Part shown: positions 1-4,601 of the stretch, piece by piece
Layout of the letters: each line of letters begins with the position of its first letter
Numbering within the stretch: the first letter of the stretch is position 1
Origin: an uncultured Eubacteriaceae bacterium
Lineage (GTDB): Bacteria; Bacillota; Clostridia; Lachnospirales; CAG-274
Direction: 5' to 3'
NCBI GenBank assembly: GCA_938042265.1
Contig: CALIRN010000350.1
Location: forward strand, 1 to 10,181
DNA length: 10,181 bases
Translations under genes and position numbers: made by a program
Notes under the pieces: model-generated
What the model was told of the DNA's origin: nothing
Database searches by the model: none
The model's input: only the letters and a program-made list of their open reading frames with translations

Positions 1-459
1 CTCTGAAAGGGTAGGAAATCTCCCGTTTGTTCCGTATTTACTGCTCATTGATGAGATTATGCCTTTAATTCTCGGAATATTGTTATTCTGGGATATTATA
101 AAGGATAAAAGGCATTCATAAGGCTCCTGATTTAAAAGTCGTATACCTCCTGCATAGTTTACTGCTGCCTGCATTATGGCATCGTCTTTGGAAATTTCAG
201 CTTTTATGGCGGCGTAATCGGTTTTAAGGTCAAAATAATGGATCCATTTTTCCTCAAATTCATGTAGAGTGCAGTCGGTGAGGGTTAGGGTATCACCCTG
301 CTGATGTAAAGTCAAGGCTCTGCCCAGCGCTATAATTTTATATTCTAAATCTCCCAGTTTTTCAAAGCGGAAGCACTGACCGCATTCCAGAATTTCGGTT
401 AGATTAAAATCCTTTAAGCCGGTAACTGTCAGATTGCTGCCTTCATTATAATATTTCAT
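1..459 (-). CDS. 8-oxoguanine DNA glycosylase (OGG1 family), 3' part outside window
   Basis: Base-excision repair enzyme of the OGG1 type, which removes 8-oxoguanine opposite C and then nicks the abasic site. The window holds the first 153 codons, open through the left edge. ATG at 459 is preceded by AAGGTGG about 8 nt upstream. Seen in the translation: an OGG_N-like N-terminal domain with ECGQCFRFE near residues 32-40 (family theme: GQxFRW); FDLKTDY near 76-82; GIRLLNQEPYE near 105-115, matching the family's GIRxLxQDPxE; then LLSFIISQNNNIPRI (117-131), the start of the helix-hairpin-helix domain. The catalytic Lys and Asp lie beyond the window and cannot be checked. It is divergent to the DUF6062-like gene across a 72-bp gap. 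Family is confident; substrate specificity comes from the family, not shown here. Confidence 0.9.
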   Translation of the reverse strand, partial: MKYYNEGSNLTVTGLKDFNLTEILECGQCFRFEKLGDLEYKIIALGRALTLHQQGDTLTLTDCTLHEFEEKWIHYFDLKTDYAAIKAEISKDDAIMQAAVNYAGGIRLLNQEPYECLLSFIISQNNNIPRIKGIISSMSSKYGTNGRFPTLSE

Positions 460-469
460 AAATACCACC

Positions 470-498
470 TTAACATTTTAAATTTATTATGTTATAAT
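470..498 (+). promoter_or_regulatory. sigma-A promoter for the DUF6062-like operon
   Basis: TTAACA at 470-475 and a perfect TATAAT at 493-498 are separated by exactly 17 nt. The predicted start is near 505, giving a leader of about 27 nt before the GTG at 532. This is the best promoter match in the window. It lies in the short divergent gap shared with the glycosylase gene and overlaps that gene's leader. Confidence 0.75.
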
Positions 499-531
499 TA
501 GGGTATAAGCACATAAAGGAGTGATTACCCC

Positions 532-1257
532 GTGAAAGAAAAAATATATACTATCCCCGTAAATGAAGCCTTTGATGAAGGCGGCGAATGCCCTTTCTGT
601 AATATGTACCGCCGTCTGGAGGGGGAAAGTGTTGATTATATGCTCGGTCCTGCCTATATGGAGGACGATATTCGCATGGACACCAACAAAAAGGGCTTTT
701 GCGCTCATCACTACGGTATGATGTACAGGCAGCAGAATAGACTTGGTCTTGCCCTAATGCTGCATACACATTTACAGACTGTAGGCAGAGAGCTTAACAG
801 CCTTGCAGGCAATAGAAAGCCTGCAAAAAAATCACTTTTTGCCAAGCCTGACAAAAACAAAAGCCCTGTGTGTGCGTATATTGATACAATAACCTCAAGC
901 TGCTATATCTGTGACCGCATTGAGAATACCTTTGAAAGATATGTGGATACCTTCTTTTATATGTGGGCAAAAATGCCTGAAATACAGGACAAGGTTAAAG
1001 CGTCACAGGGCTTTTGCCTAAGGCATTTTTCAATGCTTGTTTCTCAGGGTGAAAAAAAGCTGTCCGCTGTCGAATACGAAAGGCTTATGAATATTATTGT
1101 ACCTCTTGAGCAGGAAAATATCAAGCGTATTACTGATGAGGTTGAACATTTTACGGATAAATTTGATTACAGGCACAAGGATGAGCCCTGGGGCAACTCT
1201 CGTGACAGTGTTGAAAGGGGCATTTTAAAGACTGCCTCTGAGTTTGTAGAGGAATAA
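532..1257 (+). CDS. DUF6062-like protein with two CxxC...C(x)H modules
   Basis: A 241-aa soluble protein resembling the DUF6062 family common in clostridia; function unknown. The start is GTG at 532, with AAAGGAG at 515-521 (10-nt spacer); the nearer GTG at 521 is out of frame. The protein reads as two related halves. Module 1 has CPFC at 20-23 and GFCAHH at 55-60. Module 2 has CYIC at 124-127 and GFCLRH at 160-165. Four Cys plus His per pair is compatible with two zinc sites (inference). No signal peptide or membrane segment is visible. The stop overlaps the Shine-Dalgarno of the following membrane protein gene, so the two are very probably translated from one mRNA. Family assignment is from memory of the motif pattern (MLGPAYMEDDIRM, QNRLGLALML). 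Confidence 0.82.
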   Translation: MKEKIYTIPVNEAFDEGGECPFCNMYRRLEGESVDYMLGPAYMEDDIRMDTNKKGFCAHHYGMMYRQQNRLGLALMLHTHLQTVGRELNSLAGNRKPAKKSLFAKPDKNKSPVCAYIDTITSSCYICDRIENTFERYVDTFFYMWAKMPEIQDKVKASQGFCLRHFSMLVSQGEKKLSAVEYERLMNIIVPLEQENIKRITDEVEHFTDKFDYRHKDEPWGNSRDSVERGILKTASEFVEE

Positions 1258-1270
1258 AAGGAGAATTGTA

Positions 1271-1912
1271 ATGACATTTAAGGATTTAAGCTTTAAGAAA
1301 AAGCTTGAACATATCTGGGAATATTACAAGTGGGTAATACTGGGCGTGATGTTTGTTATAATAGCGGGAGGCTCAATGGTATATGCAATGATTAAGCCAA
1401 AGCCTGTTAATTATGCCGGTATAGCGGTGTACAGACCCCATATTTCAACGGAGCAGACCGATGCTTTGACTGCTGACCTTAACAATGCACTGGGGCTTGC
1501 CGAGTCTGACAGCGTTACCGTAAGCAACTATTATTTTGATGAAAATGATGCGGTATTTAATGTGGAAATGGAGCAGAAGTTTGTTACCTATTTATTTTCC
1601 ATGGAGATTAATGTGATAGTTGCCTTTAAGGCGGATATGGAGCTGTTTATTGACAGTGAGTATATTGCACCTCTCAGTGAGTATTACAGTGATGAGGAGC
1701 TTAAGGTACTGGAGGAAAAGGAAATGCTTTTTTACCATACTGATCCTTTGGACAATCAGGAAAAACCATTTGCAATAGATTTAGGCTCGTCTGCACTTAT
1801 TGAAAAATACAAGGTGCTCGAGGGCTATGAGGAACCGGCTTATCTTGCCATTGTGCCTATAGGTGGTTATGAGGATAACACTAAGTCTGTTATTGATGAA
1901 ATATTGAAGTAG
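1271..1912 (+). CDS. single-pass membrane protein of unknown function
   Basis: A 213-aa protein I cannot assign to a named family. Residues 1-20 are basic and amphipathic (KKKLEHIWEYYK), followed by one hydrophobic segment at about 21-41 (WVILGVMFVIIAGGSMVYAMI) with no clear signal-peptidase site, suggesting an N-in anchor. The remaining ~170 residues are acidic and would lie outside the cell, with no Cys and no recognisable catalytic motif. The start ATG at 1271 follows AAAGGAG (1257-1263), which overlaps the stop codon of the upstream DUF6062-like gene, indicating translational coupling and a shared promoter at 470-498. Plausible roles (envelope assembly or sensing) are guesses. No clear terminator follows; a hairpin repeat begins about 55 bp downstream. 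Confidence 0.8.
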   Translation: MTFKDLSFKKKLEHIWEYYKWVILGVMFVIIAGGSMVYAMIKPKPVNYAGIAVYRPHISTEQTDALTADLNNALGLAESDSVTVSNYYFDENDAVFNVEMEQKFVTYLFSMEINVIVAFKADMELFIDSEYIAPLSEYYSDEELKVLEEKEMLFYHTDPLDNQEKPFAIDLGSSALIEKYKVLEGYEEPAYLAIVPIGGYEDNTKSVIDEILK

Positions 1913-1960
1913 AAATTAGTGTTTTGATGAAATATGTATATCTGAGTAAGTATGTTTTTT

Positions 1961-2063
1961 AACCCACATAGTAAGTCCCCCGCCTTTTAGGAGAGGGACT
2001 TACTTATTATTAGGCAGGAGTACATGCTCCTATCTAATACCGATTATAAGAGTATAATTTGGT
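1961..2063. repeat. three-hairpin structured repeat, copy 1
   Basis: Three consecutive stems in 100 bp. H1: AGTAAGTCCC (1970-1979) pairs perfectly with GGGACTTACT (1995-2004). H2: ATTAG (2009-2013) with CTAAT (2034-2038), a 2x2 internal loop, then AGGAG (2016-2020) with CTCCT (2027-2031) and a 6-nt loop. H3: ACCG (2039-2042) with TGGT (2060-2063), one bulge, then ATTATA (2043-2048) with TATAAT (2053-2058). The same order, spacing and shared bases recur at 5811-5912. It follows the 3' end of the membrane-protein gene but has no T-run like a normal terminator. It may be a mobile palindromic repeat or a structured RNA; I cannot match it to a named family. Confidence 0.75.
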
Positions 2064-2135
2064 TATATGAGAAACGTAAAGAAATCCTGCGGGTAAAAAT
2101 TCTGAAATGCGCAGTGCAATCGGATATGAATATCT

Positions 2136-2201
2136 TTGACTGTTTAGGAAAAATATATGCATAATTATTACAAATTATGAAATTTTTGTGAAATTTGTAA
2201 T
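2136..2201 (+). promoter_or_regulatory. weak promoter candidate and AT-rich hairpin ahead of the small RNA
   Basis: TTGACT (2136-2141) and CATAAT (2160-2165) are spaced by 18 nt, a possible second promoter. Directly after it, ATTACAAATT (2167-2176) pairs perfectly with AATTTGTAAT (2192-2201) around a 15-nt loop, followed by TTT. The hairpin could be an operator, an attenuator or a weak terminator; the sequence does not decide between these. The stretch 2064-2135 shows nothing I can identify. Confidence 0.35.
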
Positions 2202-2218
2202 TTTAAGGGTTATGGGTG

Positions 2219-2246
2219 TTGATTTTTTTTATTAAGTATGTATAAT
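2219..2246 (+). promoter_or_regulatory. promoter of the small RNA
   Basis: TTGATT at 2219-2224 and a perfect TATAAT at 2241-2246, 16-nt spacer. The predicted start (about 2252-2254) coincides with the first base of the first hairpin of the small RNA, which supports both calls. Confidence 0.65.
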
Positions 2247-2252
2247 TAAAAA

Positions 2253-2397
2253 TGGAGTTGATTTTCAGCTCCCAACCCCAAACCCCGTGTATGCGGTTTT
2301 CACTGACAGATCCCTCCCCCCAAACTGTCATCCCCCTTTATTTTTCCGCATACATATTCACATCTTGGCTCGTCCGATCGGTGGACGGGCCTTTTTT
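2253..2397 (+). ncRNA. putative small RNA with C-rich loops
   Basis: About 145 nt between a good promoter and a strong intrinsic terminator, with no plausible ORF. Predicted structure: hairpin 1 GGAGTTGA (2254-2261) with TCAGCTCC (2265-2272); a single-stranded CAACCCCAAACCCC-type linker (2273-2286); a 9-bp stem TGTATGCGG (2288-2296) with CCGCATACA (2346-2354) enclosing an inner stem TGACAG (2304-2309) with CTGTCA (2325-2330), whose 15-nt loop is almost all C (2310-2324); a further C-run at 2332-2336; then the terminator. C-rich unpaired loops that can pair with GGAGG Shine-Dalgarno sites are known from Firmicute trans-acting small RNAs such as FsrA and the RsaE group; action on mRNA is inference. 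It may also belong to a catalogued clostridial RNA motif I cannot name. Confidence 0.65.
2367..2397 (+). terminator. Rho-independent terminator of the small RNA
   Basis: GGCTCGTCC (2367-2375) pairs with GGACGGGCC (2383-2391), nine pairs with one T-G wobble and a 7-nt loop, followed at once by six T (2392-2397). This is the clearest intrinsic terminator in the window. Confidence 0.9.
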
Positions 2398-2406
2398 GAA
2401 AATGTA

Positions 2407-2433
2407 TTGAAATTTAAAGACATTATATATACT
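2407..2433 (+). promoter_or_regulatory. candidate promoter of the flavin-binding protein gene
   Basis: TTGAAA (2407-2412) and TATACT (2428-2433) with a short 15-nt spacer, located right after the small-RNA terminator and 27 nt before the ATG. The spacer is suboptimal, so this is tentative. Confidence 0.35.
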
Positions 2434-2460
2434 TAAGTGAACTATATAAGGAGGAATATT

Positions 2461-2931
2461 ATGAAGTACCCTGTAAGAAGAACAGACAGACAAATTACCT
2501 TGGCTGAGGCTGAGGATATATTAAAAAAGGGGCTTTATGGGACCCTTGCTACCGTAAGTCAGGATAACAGTGCCTATGCAGTGCCTTTATTTTATGTGTA
2601 TGTTGACGGTGCGGTTTATTTTCACTGTGCAGCAGAGGGGCATAAGCTGGAAAATATTAAACAAAATAATAAGGTATGCTTTAATGTGGCTGACGATATT
2701 GAAATTATACCAAATGAGTTTGCTGCCTATTACAGCTCTGCAACCGTATTTGGCCATGCTGAAATTGCAGAGGAGGGGGACAAAAGAAAGGCGCTTGTTG
2801 CGCTTATTGAAAAATACAGTCCCGATTTTTACAAAGAGGGTATGGAGTATATTGATAAATTATACAGGGTTACCGTGATTTGTAAAATTACGCCTTATAA
2901 TATTACCGGCAAGGCGAGGAAAAAGCAGTAA
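2461..2931 (+). CDS. pyridoxamine 5'-phosphate oxidase-family (NimA-like) flavin protein
   Basis: A 156-aa split-barrel flavin-binding protein, likely FMN-dependent and cytosolic. The N-terminus MKYPVRRTDRQIT, the strand LATVSQDNSAYAVPLFY (29-45) and YFHCAAEGHKLENI (53-66) match the NimA/PNPOx-like pattern (RRxDRxI, LATxxxxxPYxxPLxY, IYFHxAxxGxK). NimA-type members are associated with nitroimidazole reduction, but most homologues are uncharacterised reductases, so a resistance role should not be assumed. Start choice: an in-frame GTG exists at 2437, but AAGGAGG at 2448-2454 lies inside that extension and sits 6 nt before ATG 2461, so the ATG is the real start. The gene stands alone, downstream of the small RNA's terminator. 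Confidence 0.87.
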   Translation: MKYPVRRTDRQITLAEAEDILKKGLYGTLATVSQDNSAYAVPLFYVYVDGAVYFHCAAEGHKLENIKQNNKVCFNVADDIEIIPNEFAAYYSSATVFGHAEIAEEGDKRKALVALIEKYSPDFYKEGMEYIDKLYRVTVICKITPYNITGKARKKQ

Positions 2932-2960
2932 TTTGGCTGCAGATCCATGAGCAGTAAGTA

Positions 2961-2979
2961 CACTCTGTATAAGAGAGTG
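2961..2979. other. short hairpin between convergent genes
   Basis: CACTCT (2961-2966) pairs with AGAGTG (2974-2979) around 7 nt, between the convergent stops of the flavin protein gene and the 93-aa ORF. There is no T-run on either side, so terminator function is weakly supported. Confidence 0.3.
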
Positions 2980-2992
2980 GGGATTTGCCGTG

Positions 2993-3274
2993 TTAGTTAA
3001 AATTCTCATATAAATCATCTATAATGCAGATCAGATGCTCCGGAGATACAAGGTTACGGGAAATGATGCTGAATATTTTAACGGCTGTGCTGTAATTCTG
3101 GGTGACGCCTTTATATATCTGGCATTGCTCGGTGCTTTGTGCAATGCGCTTACAGGCTATGTCATATACTGTGCCTATGGATGTACTGCGGCTTAAAAGT
3201 GAGTAGTTAAGCTTTTTTCTTATATTATTTTCGTCGATATATGATTTTGTTGTATTTAAGATAGTGTTTTGCAT
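2993..3274 (-). CDS. small 93-aa protein, possibly a degenerate Spo0A C-terminal-domain relative
   Basis: ATG at 3274 is preceded by AGGAG six nt upstream (3281-3285), a good ribosome site that supports a real gene. The protein has no membrane segment. I do not firmly recognise it. The stretch KGVTQNYSTAVKIF followed by a helix-like SPEHLICIIDDLYENF resembles the Spo0A DNA-binding domain layout (GxITKxLYPxIAKxF, then SRVERAIRHAIE). However, the key RVERAIR recognition-helix residues are not conserved, so DNA binding by that mode is doubtful. Gene is likely; family is tentative. It is convergent with the flavin protein gene and its promoter region is AT-rich. Confidence 0.6.
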   Translation of the reverse strand: MQNTILNTTKSYIDENNIRKKLNYSLLSRSTSIGTVYDIACKRIAQSTEQCQIYKGVTQNYSTAVKIFSIISRNLVSPEHLICIIDDLYENFN

Positions 3275-3556
3275 TTTTATCTCCTAAGTTTAATATATAT
3301 AAAGGTGTGTATTGTTTTTGCATTTTAATTATAAAACAAAAGTAACGGAAATACTACAAGATTAGCTCGACAAAAAGGACTTATTGAGATGTTTTTATGT
3401 GGAAAAGTTACAAAAAATGGGATAAAGCAACAATTTTAAACAAGTAATTGTGGATAGTAAGCCGTTTGGGTTGAAAAAGAAATTTTGTGTGGATAAGAAT
3501 GCTTTTTGCTGCTTGTGGCGGTGACAGATTTATTAAAAAACGGAGTATAGACTAAA
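3275..3556. other. intergenic region with three DnaA-box-like sites
   Basis: No gene is seen. The first ~120 bp are very AT-rich. Three 9-mers in one orientation resemble the DnaA box TGTGGATAA: TGTGGAAAA at 3398-3406 (one mismatch; reverse of TTTTCCACA), TGTGGATAG at 3449-3457 (one mismatch) and a perfect TGTGGATAA at 3488-3496. The neighbouring genes are not those of a typical oriC. Confidence 0.45.
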
Positions 3557-3608
3557 TGAAGTGCACCCCAAATGTTAGAATAAAACTAACATTGGAGGTG
3601 CATTTTTA

Positions 3609-3763
3609 ATGTCAAAATACACATATGAGGAAAAATTAGAGCAGTGTTAAGGGAAATTGATGATGGTGTGTCTTGTTCGGAAAGCGCCCATATTTTAGGA
3701 ACTGCCGTAGCAGTTGTGCAACGTTGAGTGGCGAACTATAAGCAGTTTGGAGCAGAAGAACCA
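3609..3763 (+). pseudogene. IS3-family orfA remnant (helix-turn-helix part)
   Basis: ATG at 3609 follows GGAGGTG (3594-3600). The reading SKYTYEEKLE continues, after a one-base deletion near 3643-3650, as VLREIDDGVSCSESAHILGT and then AVAVVQR; the next codon is TGA where relatives have Trp (RWVANYKQFG). This is the DNA-binding helix-turn-helix segment of OrfA. The rest of OrfA, including the usual leucine zipper, is deleted and the sequence jumps into orfB. At least one frameshift and one nonsense change show it is dead. Confidence 0.8.
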
Positions 3764-4133
3764 TAAGCTTGTAAGTAAGTTAATGAAAATTTGTGGTTTA
3801 AAGTGTGAAAGCAGAATAAGAAAGTATCGTTCATATAAAGGGGAGATTGGTAAGGCTGCTGATAATATTTTAAACAGAAGCTTTAAAGCAGAGAAGCCTA
3901 TTCAGAAGCTTGTGACAGATGTGACTGAATTTAGAGTAAAAGACAAAAAGGTATAATTCAAAGTATGTTAAGGAAAGGAAATTGTCTTAATAATTATGTA
4001 ATAGAAAACTTTTTTGGTTTGTTAAAAGCTGAAATGTATTATAAACATGAGTTTGAATAAGAGGAACATATGAAAAAGAAATTGAAGAATATATATATTA
4101 TTATAATAATAAGCTAATTAAAAGCAAACTAAA

Positions 4134-4146
4134 AGGACTGAGTCCT
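4134..4146. repeat. 13-bp palindromic direct repeat, left copy (target duplication)
   Basis: AGGACTGAGTCCT, an exact direct repeat of 4492-4504 and itself a palindrome around a central G. Joining sequence left of this copy to sequence right of the other restores the orfB reading frame (KGLSPVQ), so one copy was duplicated on insertion. Confidence 0.85.
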
Positions 4147-4491
4147 CAGTGTGTCGAAAAAGTCGACACGCTTGCAAGAAATGCACACATTTCTTGCAGT
4201 AGGGGTACTTCGTACCCACCAAGGAAGTAACGACTCGTGCCTCACCTACGGCTCGACACCGTTTGCATTTATGTAATAAATGCAAATCCCTTCGGGATGG
4301 CTTAATTTTGCAAATTAAGCCACAATATCCCTCGGCGAAAAGCGCGGTTTCCGCCTGCGGATTAAATTAAGAAAACCAAGGGGTTTCTTAACAACTTTCC
4401 TTTGAGTTACCTTTAAACTTGAGTTGTTTTTGGATTTAAAGTATTGGAAAATTGCAAAATTTTTTGTTAAATTTAGTTTTTTGACAGTTTG
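4147..4491. mobile_element. 345-bp non-coding hairpin-array element (MITE-like)
   Basis: Inserted in the IS orfB remnant between 13-bp direct repeats. No ORF. The ends are weak inverted repeats: CAGTGTGTCGAAAAAGT at the left versus CAAACTGTCAAAAAACT reading in from the right (12 of 17 match). The interior is a chain of hairpins: 4151-4169 (7 bp); 4173-4198 (11 bp, CACA loop); 4203-4217 (6 bp, TTC loop); 4236-4255 (imperfect); 4262-4286 (11 bp, GTA loop); 4286-4298 (5 bp, TTC loop, giving a C(UUCG)G-type tetraloop in RNA); 4299-4321 (10 bp, TGC loop); 4344-4354 (4 bp); 4367-4391 (8 bp plus 2). The right ~100 bp (4392-4491) is AT-rich and unstructured. A transposable origin is inferred from the duplication; the mobilising enzyme is unknown. 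Confidence 0.75.
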
Positions 4492-4504
4492 AGGACTGAG
4501 TCCT
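4492..4504. repeat. 13-bp palindromic direct repeat, right copy
   Basis: Exact copy of 4134-4146. It continues in frame into the last codons of the IS orfB remnant, ending at TGA 4538-4540. Confidence 0.85.
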
Positions 4505-4601
4505 GTACAACACAGGCTTCAATCCTCATTAGTTGCTTGATTAATAAACTGTTAAATATTTGTGGGTCAGTTCAAAAAGGCTTTGCTTCGTTTTTGTATT
4601 A

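Larger units (their letters stand above)
3759..4540 (+). pseudogene. IS3-family orfB (DDE transposase) remnant, internally deleted and interrupted
   Basis: Starts mid-protein with NHKLVSKLMKICGLK, then RKYRSYKGEIGKAADNILNR, FKAEKPIQKLVTDVTEF, typical of IS150-type OrfB. TDVTEF carries the first catalytic Asp. After a stop at 3954-3956 the sequence jumps to SMLRKGNCLNNYVIENFFGL, which carries the catalytic Glu; the segment with the second Asp (SDQG type) is missing. A stop near 4060 and a frameshift in the A-run near 4070-4080 follow, then EIEEYIYYYNNKLIKSKLKG. The final GLSPVQHRLQ... part resumes only after the nested insertion, at 4493-4540, showing that the insertion landed in the gene's last codons. 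Confidence 0.85.
3557..4574 (+). mobile_element. decayed IS3-family (IS150-like) insertion sequence
   Basis: The left end begins TGAAGTGCACCCCAAATGTT (3557-3576); an imperfect right-end counterpart ends TGTGGGTCAGTTCA at 4574 (about 16 of 25 positions match the inverted left end). A possible 3-bp AAA target duplication flanks it, but this lies in A-rich sequence and is weak. Just inside the left end, TGCACC...ATGTTAG (3562-3578) folds with CTAACAT...GGTGCA (3586-3602), burying the orfA ribosome site, as in protective IS end structures. Coding content is orfA and orfB debris with large deletions. Without the nested 358-bp insertion (345 bp plus one 13-bp target copy) the element is about 660 bp, versus roughly 1.2-1.5 kb for intact relatives, so it cannot transpose by itself. 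Confidence 0.85.

Noticed and set aside
487..711. Small minus-strand open frame over the DUF6062-like gene start
   Set aside because: It overlaps the promoter and conserved first module of the plus-strand gene and has no ribosome site.
2253..2397. 6S RNA
   Set aside because: 6S RNA forms one long rod of about 190 nt with a central open bubble; this has separate hairpins, C-rich loops and a 145-nt length.
3714..3956. Intact 80-aa gene
   Set aside because: It is the middle of an IS150-type OrfB read from a chance ATG; both ends are cut by deletions and stops.
4147..4491. Group II intron or CRISPR array
   Set aside because: No domain V-like sequence, no reverse transcriptase, and the hairpins differ from one another in sequence rather than repeating with spacers.
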